Positions 10,901-24,500 of a stretch of DNA of 53,265 bases are shown here, one piece after another. The translations under genes were made by a program, and so were the position numbers. Origin of the DNA: Klebsormidium nitens (lineage: Eukaryota; Streptophyta; Klebsormidiophyceae; Klebsormidiales; Klebsormidiaceae); the NCBI GenBank assembly GCA_000708835.1, contig DF237544.1, forward strand, positions 1-53,265. The letters are read 5' to 3'. The notes beneath the pieces are model-generated. The model searched no databases, was not told the DNA's origin, and saw only the letters and a program-made list of their open reading frames with translations. Position 1 is the first letter of the stretch. Every line of letters starts with the position of its first letter.

Positions 10901-13900
10901 GTCAAAACGTCCTAGCTCGGTCGAAGACGAGCGACGTCCAACTGTTTTCTTTCAGAAGTCGCTCTCCCGGCATTTTCACCCAGAGGGGTCAATGCAAATC
11001 CTCCTCACGGACTTATGCGGTACTCCACATTTCACTCCTGTTCTCACCTTCGTTTCTGCGGCCGCTGCAGCCTCCGCTCTGCTGACGACCGCCAGCGCCA
11101 GCTCCTCCTCCCGCGCGGCCGCCTCGCGGCTCTCGGCTTCCAGCGCGCGAATGGCTTCGTCCGCCGCCGACCGCAGGCCCGCGCGCGCGACTTCCACGTG
11201 GTTCAGGCGCGCTGCCAGCTCAGCGCGCTCGTGGCTCTGCGCCGCGACCTTGGTTTGCAGCTGCTCGATGTCCTGGAGCAGCCGCGCGTTCTCTGCGAGC
11301 GCGGTCTCCAGCGCAATCTGCTGCTGGACGAGGTCGACGGGGTGGGATGGAGACGCGGGCCCTGGAGTTGCCTGCTGAAGGATCAAGGAGATAAATCAGT
11401 ATCAAATAAAATTACCCAGGGTTTGCGGAATTGTTTTTTGCCATTTTTTCCATTATGGTGACCTTCAGTTCGGCTGTTGCATAACTATCAGCTACCTCTC
11501 GACCATGGCGCAAGCTTCTCCGTTTGCGTTTTATATAAGTTGTGCTTCAACTGCTCCTCGCCGGATCTGAGCACCAGCTTTGTTTGTCCAGGAACTGACA
11601 CGTAAGCATGATCTGGACTGGCTGCGTCCCCTTGACCGAGTCTTCCCTCGCTAATCTGCAATGACAGATCGAGCATGCGATGGAAGCTCTTCTGCAGGGC
11701 CTCAGAGCAACTTTCAAAAACACTTTACAGAAGTGCCACCAAGGCAGTCTCCCACCGTCACTCAAGCCGCTAGCCGTCTACCCACCTGCCGGTTATCCAT
11801 AACCTTGATTAACCAGCCCTGTCATGTTTGCCTAGCACAGCAAAGGATGCAAGCAGGGCCATCTGCTGACACCGAAACATGCAGGCACCACTACACTTCT
11901 GTGAACCGACTATTGACTTTCCCGTCGCCCTGACCCAGAATTGAGTCTGCAACGCGACTCTTGAAGCGCAATCTGGGCTGACGTATGAGGCGCACCTTCT
12001 GTTCCGTACCTGAGTTGTCGAGGCGCCCTTTTTCCCGACCGTCGCTCCTTCCTCTTGCGCAGCCACCCCGTTCGCGCTGCACAGTTTCTTGTTGCCCATC
12101 CGTCGCCCAGCGTGGCCGAACTCGAGCTCCCGCCTAGCGGGGGTGTCCTTGACGGGGGTGGGCTTGACGGGGGTGGGCTTGACGGGCGCGTGCTTGGCGG
12201 GGGTCTGCTTGGTGCTGAGGTTCTTAGGGGGGGGCTGCAGCTGCCTGAAGGGGTTTGCCCCTGCTCTCTCCACGCCTGTCCGAGGGGTCGACTTCTCCAC
12301 CGCCGATTTTGAGCGGTTCGAGGAGAGGGGAAGGCGGGAACCGGTGGGGCAGCGGGGCTGTTGGGGAGTGACCTCCGGGCGAGTGGGCTGGTAGGGGGGA
12401 GAGCGCGGTGCGTGGGCTCTAGTCAGGGGCGGCGAGGAGGTGAATCGGTTTGGCACGGGCGGTCTGATGGTGGACTGCATGATTGTGGAAAAGAGGAACC
12501 TTAGGGCCTCTCAGGACCAAAGTCTGAGCGACAGGAGAACGAACCACACTGAAACGATGATTGCTGTCTCTACCGAGAAATGACACATTTCGATGGCAGT
12601 TTCCTTTTGTCCGCACTCTGCTAAGTCGGCTGTCACCCTGAGCCATGCCAGCTGTCAAATCTGCTTTGCAAAGAAAGAGAGTAGGAAAGAGGAGCAACTT
12701 TACCCTTGCTTCAAACGAATAGGGCCAAAAGGGTCTAAAGGAACTTCACGTGTTATTTGCGGCGATCTGTGTTTGGATTTATTTTGAGAGAATCCAAAAG
12801 AAGGGATTCTACTGGCTGTCGCCTGTTACCTCAAGACAGATAGTGAAGCCTTGCATGCAACTCAAGTGCAACTCGAGGTGCCGAAGCGTAACTAGCACCG
12901 TTTTTTGACCTTTCAAGATGAGAGGGCCTGTCTGGGAGGGTCTCTAGGCTGATGATACATTCTCAGTATGAAAGCCTGTCTCAAGAAGTGTCGGAAACTT
13001 CGAACTTTCGCTAGACTGCACAACACAACCCGAATGCTGACCTCCTTTTCAGGCGCTGGGGATACTTGGCTCCCCGTTGGTCTTCTTCCTGTGTAGCTCC
13101 TTCCACTTTCAAATCCTCCCCTGGCTGGCTGCTCCCGTGAGTGCGGCGACAGCAGGGGCTGCTTGTCCTCATCCTGGGTCTGGCATGAAAGAAATAGGTG
13201 TCACTGATTCACCTTCTTGATGCAAATGTTGACTTTCCATGGTTGACAGAGAAGAATTAAGAACGTGATGTGATAATCGAGGGTTTCTCGAAAAGTGTCC
13301 CAATATGATCCGGATGCGTGCTGATTGTCTGTAGCCTACGAAAGCACCATATCAAACTCGACTTAACCTGGGTGGCAAGACTTTCTCTTGATGCTTGTTA
13401 AACAAACATGACCCAGAACTCTGTCTACGAAGGTCGTGGAAGGCCCTATTGATTGGTTCTGACAAGGCAAGCCTTATGAAACCACCTATGCTTGATTCAT
13501 CAGGCAAGACATGCCTCAAGTGGGACAGTACAGGTGTCCTCTTGTCTGGCTTGATAATGACAGCTGTCCCTTCATCCTAGAAAGCCTCTGTCAAGCATGC
13601 TCTCAGGAAGTGTCAATGAAAGGAGCATTGCTTCTTCGCGTACTGCCAGCTGTCAAGGTGGACTTAGTAGACCAGAAACAATCCATCCTGCTTTTCATTC
13701 ACCTTGCCAACAAGAATTCTTGTGATCCGAAAACTCATACGGCGGAGCGCCAGCTGTCGTCTACATTGCCACACAATTCTTTTGGGTTACGTCCCCGAAG
13801 TGCCCCAACCTTCTCACAGCCTCTTTCTCAACCTGGTTTGGACTTCTTCCCACAAGCAGCTTTGAGGACGTTTTCCACTTACCCCCTTGCCAAAACCCTG

Positions 13901-13996
13901 CACCGCTGCTCGCATCCTGGACATGCCCTTCTTGAGGAAACCGACGGCCTTGCCTTGGTCCCGTCCATGAGTTGCAAGGGCCACTGGTGAAGCCAT
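4957..13996 (-). CDS. CC-C: long coiled-coil protein, 17-exon model, apparently intact
   Basis: Exons (high to low): 13996-13883 (tentative start), 13179-13042, 12474-12010, 11374-11048, 10716-10460, 9977-9821, 9249-8974, 8629-8261, 7969-7838, 7622-7461, 7159-7109, 6769-6731, 6480-6427, 6063-6022, 5823-5740, 5206-5100, 4981-4957. All junctions agree in phase, giving about 930 residues. The N-terminal ~240 residues are basic and Pro/Ser/Thr-rich, with a KPTPVKPTPVKDTP tract. The middle is Ala/Glu/Arg/Leu-rich coiled coil. The tail carries a TTGWGDG motif matched by TGWGEV in CC-B. Exon lengths of 327, 132, 51, 39 and 25 bp equal those of CC-B. The introns after exons 7159-7109 and 6480-6427 start with GC, not GT. 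I do not recognise the family; a cytoskeletal or scaffold role would be a guess from the coiled coil. A 54-bp candidate exon at about 11663-11610 was left out. Confidence 0.75.
7109..7159 (-). other. CC-C 51-bp exon with GC donor (GC-AG intron)
   Basis: The exon encodes RVEEMTLLQNMSAGDRE and is followed by GCAAGT, the classic GC donor. The equivalent 51-bp exon in CC-B (39478-39528) ends in a normal GTGAGT, and that in CC-A (24655-24705) is followed by GCAGGT. Exon length and phase are identical in all three copies, which supports the call. Confidence 0.7.
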
Positions 13997-15541
13997 GCTC
14001 TGCCAATGATGTAAGGCATTGGTGAGAAGGGGCTTCAAAATCAAGCATGCAACATGCGGAAGTTTCCGCCCTAAGCTTCAGTGTTCTAGTCATGGCAAGC
14101 CATGGCACTGGCGACAATCAAAACAGGCATCTGATGACAACGGAGATCAACAATGCCAAAGTCTGTGTGCATTATCAAAAGGTGACGCCAACCGCTTGGA
14201 TTTCAGGAGTAGTATCACATGCTTCATGTCTGGAAGCAATGCCGTGAACAGTCATGGAAAAGCACTCATTTGCAAGCAAGCGCTCGTGCACATGGATAGA
14301 ACTCTACCTTGAGCCACACATCAGCCTCGAGGCCTGGCTCGCCATTTCTGCCCCCCATCCTCGGCGGCGACTCTTCTTGCTTTCAAAGGCAACTGTCTAT
14401 GTTCAAACCTCCTCAACGTCTCTCATCGGTATTGCGTTAGACGGGAGCAGTACTTGCCGTCTTTCAGCATGTCTTGGTCTTTAAATGCAGCATCCCGCTG
14501 CCAGCAGACCAGCGGTGAACAACTGCACCAACCCGTGGACAAGCTTCAGTTCAGGAAGACCAATGCTGTGGAATGGCAAAGCACATTTGCAGCCAACGCT
14601 CCTGCCTTCTTGCGCCTCAGCCGTGCTCTAAAACCTACTGTAGACATCATGATCAAACGCCTGGCGGGCGATATTGCTTGTTCTCCTGGACCAGCCCTGA
14701 ATCGAGCCGTTGCATGATCGTCAGGGCCAGGGATCCCTGATTAAACGACCGTTCAACGCCGGCACCTACTTTTGTCAAGAAGTAGCGCTTCAGGCTCGGG
14801 AAAAGCAGTGCTGACCGTCCAGCAATTGCTGTTGCCAAGGGCCTGTTTCTCAAGCAAAGCCTTCAAGACGGAGTGCGGCCGGGTTTTGTCACCGCATGCA
14901 TGTATGAGTGAAGTGCTGAGAGCTGGACAAGTCAGCATTCGACGTCGATATTTGCGGGGATCGAAACCTGGTTCACCTCCTGTCCCATTCAACCGCTCCG
15001 TACTTGCCGCGTCGAACCGTTGGTTGTATGGGGATCCCCATGGACTGATCAATTAGATCTGACGCTCCTGAGTCCGATGGCGGGATGAGCTGGCCAGTGT
15101 TTTGTTGCTTATCTTAGTGCTGGGGTCTCCAATGGCGCCCTTTGAAAGTGTCAATCACCAAAGGGAGAAGGAGACCTCTTGCAGAAGTCATTCTTCTACC
15201 CGGTTTCTGCTGACTCACATTGCTCACCACCATTAGACGATCCAACTTCAACCTTTGAAGACAGTTATGCTATGTTGCAGAGAGAACCGATTCCTGCAGT
15301 GGGCTAGTAGGTCTGGTGGCATCGCAGGTGTTAGATGAGATGAGGTGCTTTGATACAGTCCTTTCCCTGATCTTAGTCACTGAAGTGCATCAAGTCGATC
15401 CATCAAATTGAGGAAGCGATGGAAACAGGCCGTCTTTTCTGAACGAAAACCCCTTCAATTCAAAAGGATCTTGCAAGAGGAGTGAGCACAGGACGCAATC
15501 ATTGGAGAAGGTCCCCGAGGTTTCATCTTCCAGGAGCACAG
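13997..15541. other. Head-to-head spacer between CC-C and CC-A
   Basis: This is the probable shared promoter region of two divergent coiled-coil genes. From about 15170 it is recognisably similar to the region before CC-B (from about 29790), so the duplication that made CC-A and CC-B included upstream sequence. Candidate ORFs (for example minus 15052-14753) have no paralogue support. No transposon or RNA gene seen. Confidence 0.5.
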
Positions 15542-18500
15542 ATGGCTTCGACCAGACGGGAATCAGCCTGCACGAGGGTGGACACAGGGTTGAAGGTGCG
15601 CAAAACATAAACGTGTTGTGTCACTCGCATTGAATATTGCGGCTCTTGATGCTCATGACTAGTAACAACAAGCAGAGTGATGGTGCAGACTGTACAAAGA
15701 GACCCTTCCAGGACCCGAGTCTGGAGTGCTGCTTCACCACCGCCTCCGCAAGGCTCTGCCAGTCCTTGAGGCTCTCATCTTGGTCAATCCCCTATTGGAT
15801 TAAAAGTCCTCCCCATTCATATGGTTCAGAGTTGTTCTTGGCATTGTTCTTGCCTGCCTTTTGCGCATCCACTCAATACTGATTTGAGATTCACACCCTT
15901 TCGGTTGTGCAGGGCTTTGTCGCGGATGTCTTCGGAGGACAAAGTCAGGCTGGAAGACAGTCCCTCGGAAAAATAGTTAAGAAGGTCCCTGCAGCAACGA
16001 CGAACGTCTGTAGACTGGTGGACATCGCGGAGGTGAGCATGGTCACAATGGGAATCTGGATCTTTCGTTTCCATCCTACAAGAGATCTTCCACACCAGAT
16101 TAGAATTCCCGACCAACTTAACAGACGGATGATTTTGGATGGGAAATGCATGAAACAACACCTTTGTGACGAACAGCTGTCATCCACAATCGGTTATCAG
16201 GACAAAAGTTGACTTGGTCTGATATGATGACAGGTGTCGCCTCTGTTATCTTGGAGATCGTACATGGAGATGATGACAGGTGGCATGCAGACGTCGTCTT
16301 GATGTAGCGTCTGTCCCTTGCTGATGCACAGTTTCAAGGGCCAAAATGCGCTCTTTCAATAGAAGCGAGAGACCACAATATGTTTTCAATGGTGCAGTGA
16401 CCTTCAAAGAAACCTATAGGGGGATGAGCAAATTGGAAGATTGGTATCCGGATCTTAGATATCAACAGAGGATCTTGATGTACATCAATGCTTGAATACC
16501 TTAAGAGATATGAGATCTTGACACTGCTTCTTGCATAGCAAAGACCCTCCATAGGAAACCCTCTACAGGAAGTTCTGTCTTCAACAAGAGGAAATTGCAG
16601 GTCTTGGTCGGCTTTAAGAAGATGCACGTCTAGAACACATCCCTTGCCTTTCACCAGGTGAAGAAGGGGCGGGAAGAAGCAGCAGAGACGGGGAACCAGT
16701 CAAGAATACCACGACAAAAGGTTTTGGACACGAGGCCTGCCTGGGGAAGCAGGCTGACACCTGGCAAGCAGGTCAGTGAAGCATGTGACTCCTCCAAAGT
16801 GCAGCTAAAGCTCCTGATTCCTTTACTCGAGACTACTCCCTTTCCAAGAGCTCAATGCTCTGGGCTATCATGCTGGCCTAAACCAACCGTGACTGGTAGC
16901 ATTATTGTGCTGACTATATAACTGATTGACGTCTGTCAAGCCGGATCCATAGAATTAGTGCATGTTTGACAGATGGCCTTCCTTCGCTTCAATTTTCACA
17001 TCTGATCAAGAACTGCTGAAACGAAATGCTGCTAGTAGAACTTTCAGAAAGGTACAGAAACAAGTGTACAGGAAAACCCTTTGAACAAGTGAGCTCGTCT
17101 ATGTCTAGCGCTTCACATATGGGGGTCAGCTTAGACTCTCTTGTCAACATGTCTTTCCAGTGCTCTCCTTCGAACCTCTACCAGCTTCAAGGTTTTCTTC
17201 TATCTGTCTTGCAGCACCAGCGCAGCCCGGTTCGCGTAGGCCCCCCAAGCCGCCCCATCAGAACCGCACCGTCCCCTCTCTTGCCGCCTGCATCGCAAGT
17301 CTCGCTCCCCTTTCAACGCGGTCAGGCTCAGGGAACGACTGCACCCTCGTTGGCTCCCCAAGGCCCTCGCCGAACGCAGGGAGCAGCAATCCCCGCAGGA
17401 ACAGCCCCCCCCGTAAAAAGGAGTCTCTTTTTCGCGCCAGCGCTGACATCGGGGCAAGGAGAGGATCGAGTCGAGGGGGCGGTTGCAGCAATGGTGTCGA
17501 CAGACAACAGACACGCGAGGGCGAGGAGAGGAGAGGACCCGATAGCGACACCACAGAAGGAACAGGTAAACAAGCAATGAAAACGTTTCTACTCTGAAAT
17601 GCAGACGTGCTTGGGGTGACCGGGGTGCTCGCTGCTTGTTGTGCCGGGATGACAGATGGAGTCGCTTGATGATGATGTGGCGGCAACAGCTGCAGAATGC
17701 GGGCGCTTGTTTCCAACTTTAAACTCTGTCTGCGAATTGTTTGACGAGCCAAGTGATTCCTGCGCGCATGCCAAAACCCCAACAAAGCGGTGTCTGAAGG
17801 TTAGATCAGGTTTGGGCCAGTCATGATGAACGCTTTTTACCAGGCTGAAAGCGCTTTCGGAGCGCGCTTACTCGATGCCGCAACAAGAGACGGTCGCAAA
17901 CATATGGGGAGTGCGCCGTCCGACCACAATTTCGCGACTGATCCATTTTTTCCATCTCTATCTACAGACCAGCTTGGTCGCCCCCCCATCTCCCCGCTCG
18001 CCGCTCAACTTCTCCGAGTTCCACTCCGAGAGCTACATCGCCGACTCCGACGCCCCCAAGGTCTCTGCGGTCGCGCCGCAGACGGCACTGGAGCCAGATG
18101 CTGACATCAAGTACCGCGCGCCCCTGGAGGCGAAGCTCGCGCAGTCGCAGGCGGAGCGGGCCACGCTGCAGGCGGCCCTGGAGAAGGTGGAGCGCGGTCT
18201 GGACGGGGAGCGCCGTGCAAGAGTCGCCCTGGAGGAAGGGTTTTCGTGCGCGCTCCAAGGGAGTGTGAAGACGGCGGAGGCCGCGGAGGCGGAGGTGAGA
18301 GCGGCGGAGGATCTTCGTTGGTGAACAGGAGGGGTAGGTTTGGGTTGCGTCACATCGGAACTTTCACGAATTCTTGTTGATGAGACATGTGCTGTCTGCT
18401 CTTCATGGTTTCAGCATTGATTGTGATCTCCAACAAAAGTGTCTAGTCAGTTTGGCCAAGAGCAGGTTTTGGTAGCAACACATAGCGGGTGGTTGACAGG

Positions 18501-21500
18501 CATGGTCTCTTGGTCAAGATAGAAAGGAGCCGTTTCGGAGTGGCTTAGAAGCAATCAGCTCTTTCTTGCTGGGCAAATGATCGTAACAGAGGCATGACGC
18601 TCTGCTGAGAGCTTCGTAACACGCTTCGGAGAAAGCTCACGGAAGGTCTGGATTGTCATGAGCTGCCTGCACAGATCGCTCACCTATCAAACGCTTTGGT
18701 CACGTAAGAAAAGGGACCTAAAGTTCTCCTTAAGACAAAGTGTATTCGGATTTGCAGGCGCAAGAGGCGCGGCGCTCCCTGGCCGGGCGCATCATCCAAC
18801 TCCAAGAGGCCCAGTCTGCAATAGCCGAAGGTAAGAGGGCTTTGGCCGGATCGAGAATTTCTTACCAAATGCATTTTACCACCAGAAAGGTACCGCAAGT
18901 AAGTTCAGAATCTGGTGTGATCAAGAATTTTATAGTTGTTCGTCACCAGATTTAGGAAGACCAAACGCTGGGTTCAGAGAAAGCCCACAGAATATATATG
19001 CTTCGTCTTTTCGGGGCACTCATTGCAGCAGCCACTGGAATGAGTTTGACGGAAGAGGGAAGGAGGGATTCGAGTCTTGTCGCTTTCGAAAAGCTCATCT
19101 CGTCAAAAGTTTTTTTTACGAAAGTCTTTGCAATTTTCAATTGCTGCTTAGCCGCCCGCTGAATGCTTTGCACGTCGAGCAAGTTGATAGACCGCTGAGG
19201 GGTGTGTTCCCTACTTTGTAGCGACCAACGAGCGGGTCGTAGCGGAGGCGCATGCGCAGGCCGCGCGCGAAGCGCTGGAGAGGGCGCGCGCGGAGCTGAG
19301 CATCGCGGCGGCTGAAAAGGAGGAGGCGCAGATGCGCGCGCGGACGGAGACGCTCAAGCGCCAGGAGGTGGAGGCACGGGTAAGCTATATTGATAGGTAG
19401 TTCTTTCTTTTGCGTGCGCAATGTGAGCCACTGAGGCGAATCTGTGCTGGTGTAGGATTCGATTAGACTCCGTTGACACGGTGCGAATCATGGAACGATC
19501 AATTGCCAAACCCAATTCCTGCAGGATATTCTTGAAAGAAGCTCTGGAGTTGCTTTTACTTGGAAAATGCAGAGCATAGCACTGGAAGGCCCATACGTGA
19601 GGGTTGATTTATAAAAGGACTGTTCGACTCGTCCCTTTGTGGGCGAAGTGCGTTCACACACCGTCATGCTTGACTGTGCACGCACCACTTCTTTCTGATT
19701 GTCTCGTGCATACTGCTGTTTATTCCTCGAACAACGAGCGACTTTTCAGCTGGCAACCGTCAGATTCCTGCCCATCAACAAATGCGTACTGCACCTGTCC
19801 AAAAGAAAGAGAGGACAACCCACAGAAAATAAGTTCAACGACGTTGTTCCCTGGCGTCATCAGAACGCCCTCTGACGTCATCAAAACGCGCTACTAGTCT
19901 ACTCTGCGTTCAGGTCGAGATCATAGCCCGCGAGTGCACGGCTTTGCGCGCGTCCGTGACGGAAAAGCAGGCAGCACGGACGGCCGCGGCAGAGGAAGCG
20001 GAGTGGGGGCGCAGGCGCGCGAGCGAGGACGCCGGCGTGACGCTGCAGGCGGCCGCCGAGACCGTTGCGCGGCTGGAAGGAGAGCTGTCCCGTGCGCGGA
20101 GCGACGCGGCGGCCGCGGCGCGCGGGCTGGTGGAGGAGACGGACAAGCTGGACGCCGAGACGGCTAAGGTAAAATCCAGAGATCTAGGAGTAGCTCAGGC
20201 GGTCATGTGGCAGGCAGCTTCAGGTCCCTTTGAAAAGGTTGAGAGTCCGAGAGGTGGCACTATGCCAATCCAGTAGTGATCTTTTGTAACCTCCAAATCG
20301 TCCGTTGTCCTTTGTAGCGGTGTTCCATCTCTGTTCGTCGACAAAGGGCATTGGCGCTGTTCTCAATAAACTTTGTGCCTTTGAGACTCGCGCATCTCTT
20401 TCCTCCTCCCATCCGCTTGAAGTGCGTCATGTTCATCGAAACATCACTTCTTTGGTTTTACGTTGTTTACCACTAGTTTCTCCATTTCTAACCATCGTCA
20501 TTTCGGCTTTGTAGGCCGAAGCGCTTGCCACTCAGCTCGAGCAAGCCCGGTTTGTCAGCCTCCAGTCTCACAACGACGCCGTCGCAGCCGCGACCAAGGA
20601 GCGCGCGTCGGCCCGGGCGCTCGTCGCCGAGGCAGAGGGGCGGCTCGCTGCGGACAGGCGGGCGGCCGCCGCAGAGAAGCAAGTCGCGGAGGTGCGCGGA
20701 ATGATTCTTTCGTTCGAACATGTTAAGAGATTATTGCATACACCTGGACTTTGAAGAGTGAGAGAAACCTTCAGGATTATCAAATCGCTCCGTTGTTCGT
20801 GCTTGCTTATCAAGGCGGGAACACGTTTCAGAGGAATTATTTGAGCATTAGCCTCTTCAAGAGGAAGTGGAAACTGGTGAACGGTGTTCAGATTTTCAAT
20901 CACCCATGACGTATCACAAACGCAGAGGTCACGAGCACACCAGCCGAAGAAAAGCATGCCAACCTTGCTTGCAACAGCACCAACAAAACCTTGGGAGTTT
21001 TCCAACACTTTTCCCAGAGCTAGAGGTATCAAGATCGAGTCTTATGTTACAGTCTTTTGATAACTGCTCTTGTGGCGTTTGTTGATAAACTCACCTCTTA
21101 ATGATCTTTCCAGATAGAGCATTGGATGCACAAAACGAAAGATTTCTGCAACTTCGGAAGCGCGCCGCCTGAAGGCTCACCACAACCTACAGCGTTACGT
21201 ACTTCGTTTTGATGTCAATTCTCCTCAAATTTAGTCCCAAATTTGGAAGTTCGGTTCCGCCTCTCGTCTTTTGTCCGCGCTCCCAACAGCCCTGACGCTG
21301 TTTTGAACGTTCCGGCCGCCCACTTCCGCAGGAGAGCGCGCAACGGAAGCTCGCGGAATGCAAGCTGAACGAGGCGGCCTCGAGGTGCGAAGCGGCGGAG
21401 TCGGAGTCGAGCGTGGCGAATGCGCGCGCCCAAAAAGCGGAGCTGCAGCGGGAGGAGGCGCGGAAGCAGCTCATGCACCAGGTCAGGACCGGACGTAACG

Positions 21501-24500
21501 CCGACTGCCTCTCTGTGTGACGTTACGTGAACATCCCCGTTGTTGCGTCTTCCAGAATATAGCTTCGACTTGAGCCTACTCTACAGGAGGAGAAAATACT
21601 CTGTATCAGACAAATTGCGACTTTCACAGATTGTGAGTCCGAGTTCGTCTTTCAAACATTCAATTTACTTGTACGTCAGGAGCTCTGCGGGACTTTTATC
21701 TTCACGATGAGGATCTCACGATCACCATACATAGGTCATTTCCTCGGCTTGTTGCTCATTGACCAACCTAGCTTTCTGCTTGCGCTACGTGTCGGTGTCT
21801 GCAGGCGACCTCGAATGCCCAGTCCCTGTTGCGTCCACCTCCCCCGTCACCGATCGCAAGCGACCCACGCGGCGCGTCAAATGGGCGACGAGACGGCTGC
21901 CGGAGAATTTCTTCAGCGTTACTGACACTCCGTCTTGTTGTCCACCGTCATTGCAGGTCCAGGCGACGCAGGCCGCGGAAACCGCGGCCGCTGTGCACGA
22001 GGCGGACCTCCGCTTCCAGCTCACCAACGCCACATCCGCGAGCGCCACGTGGCAGGCCGACGTGTACCGGCTGGATGCGTTGCTGGCGGCGGCGGAGTCG
22101 CAGCAGAAGGAGCTGACGGAACGGAAGGCGGCCTTGGAACGCCGTCTCGCGCAGTTGAAGAAGCAGGCTGACGCGGCCGCGGGCGGAGAGAGACGCGCTA
22201 TGGAGGAGGCGGCCGCGGCGCGGGAGGAGGCGGCCGCGGCGCGGGAGGAGGCGGCCGTGGCACGACAGGAAACGGCCGCGGCACGACGGGAGGCGGCCGC
22301 GGCGCGGCAGGAAGCGGAGGCGGCGGCGCAGCGGGAGGCGGCGCTCAAGGCTGCATACGAGCAGCTGCAGTCGGAGGTAAGGATGGGCGCTAATAGATAT
22401 GAAAGATGTACTCGGCCGATTGCGTGCTCGACATTTTGAAAAGGTAGACGATGTCCGGAAAGTCTTATGGGGGCTATTTGAGTGTCGAAGGTCGGAATAC
22501 AGCAGTTCTGAACGGTAGACGCAGAGCATCAATTGCGCGGTCGGTCTCCTCTCGGAGGGGCAACGATTGTGGATAAAAAGCGAGCTCTTTCAGTACTCCT
22601 GTTCTGCTGCAAGTTTTTCGATCCCTCGTCCTCTTGTACCCCGCTCATATTTGCAGGCGCTCAGCATCTCATGCAAACCTTCTGAAAGTTTGAAGTGTCA
22701 CGAGTACATCTGTTTTGGCTGCTCCTGTTGATCATTGTTGGGAGCCGTCGCTGTGATTTCTCATTTCTACTGCGAGCGTAGGTCTCTCACCTTATCCGAT
22801 CAATTCTTTGATTGCTTCTTGCCATACAGATGATAGCGTCTGGGACCGTTTGATTGAAACTTTGTCAAGAAAGCGAATCCACAATGGTCAGCCCTCAGAG
22901 AAGCTAGGATTAGAGCTTGCTTACGGCACACATGCTGGTTCTGTCGCCTGTCGTCGTCTTAGATGCAGAGAGACGCAAATGATGCGAATGCGTTCCTTTG
23001 TCTGTAGTTGCGCGCTGCCCTGGCCGCGTCCGAAGAGAGCGCCACCACTCTTCGGGCCGAGCTCGATCAGGCCAACGCCACGTGGCAAGCGGAGCGCGTG
23101 CGAATCCAGGCGGAGCGGGACGAGGCCCTGTCAAATCATTGCAGCGGCCTGTCCGGCGGGCGCCACGTGGCGGGGCCAGATGCAGCGCCTGTCAGGGGAG
23201 CTGGCTGCGGTGGAAATGGAGAGGGAGGAGTTCCGAGAGGCCATTGACGCCCTGGACGAGCGGCTGACTGAGGCGGGGCGGGCCGAAGAGGCCGAAGCGG
23301 CGGCGGAACGGGAAGCAGAAATGGAGCGCAGCGTCGCGAGATTACAGTCGGAGGTGAGCGTATGATCGCTCCGGCAGATAAAGATGAAGCCTGGATCTGA
23401 CTCCTTGAAGAGTCAAGCGGACATTCCAGAGGGAACGATAAGGAGACTGATAGCCTGACAGTGTCACGGAAGCTCAACCAGACTTAAAAACGAACTACAA
23501 AGCCTCTTCCAGCTTGCTCTAGGGCTTGTTTTATTTTCTTCATCGTTGTCTTGTGGCCTCGAGCTTTCTCGAGGCATGCGATTGCTGTTGATAGACTTGA
23601 CCGACAACGAAAGGAAGCGGAGACTCACCGCCTGAATACATGACTATCGTCGAGCCGCATATGTTTGACTTCTGCAGTACCCTTGACGCTTCCATGTCGA
23701 CAAAGTTTTTATCCTTGTGCCTATGCAGGTCGCCGCGCTGAAGCGGGACCTGGAGCAGGCCCGGGGACAGGCGCCGGGGGCCTCTGCCAAGAAGACGATC
23801 GCAGATCTCCACCGCAGCATCGACGGCATCAAGCAAAAGCTTGCACAAGCCGAGGTGAGGACGAGCTTCGTATAATTAATGTCGTGCCGAGATCACCAAG
23901 ACCATCTCGACTTGCTTGATAAGCTACGTAAGGTACTGACGTGAGGTTAAAGCAAGCCTGATTTAGGTCGACTCAATGTTCTGTTCAGTTGGCACGTCAA
24001 CAACACTTCGGAATGAGCCACTCGTGGATGTCTCCAAATCAACGCCGTGATAAGCGAGTTTTCTTGAACGGCTTCACGGATGTGTTTTTCCATCATTCAT
24101 GCATGCATGCCCCAGATTGCGGCTGCTGACCTTTAGGTCTCTCTACCGTGCAGAGGGAAAAGGCTGAGATCGCGGACCAGGTTTACAAGTTGATGGGTGA
24201 GACTGCGGCGGAGCAGCGGCGGTTGCACAAGGAGGCGATGGCAGAGGCAGCGCGCACCGCCGCCCAGACTGCTGCCAAGCTTAATACCGACCTGGAGTTC
24301 GCAAAAGCCAAGATGCGAAGCCTGACGAAGAGCCAGGAGATTCTGGAAGAGGTAGGCCGACCTGAAGTTCCCGAGTCCGCTCCATTGTCATGCGTCTTTT
24401 GCGGATTCAACAAAAGGCTGAATGAATTCTACAAGGAAGTTTGGTGGGTGCTGTACATCTCCGTCTTATGACCGGGCCGCTGGCATCCCGTGTGGTGGAG

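Noticed and set aside
21785-22532. Two minus-strand ORFs of 187 and 194 codons opposite CC-A
   Set aside because: Both are antisense readings of the Ala-rich repeat exon 21957-22376 and show only Ser/Ala/Arg low complexity, with no splice or paralogue support.
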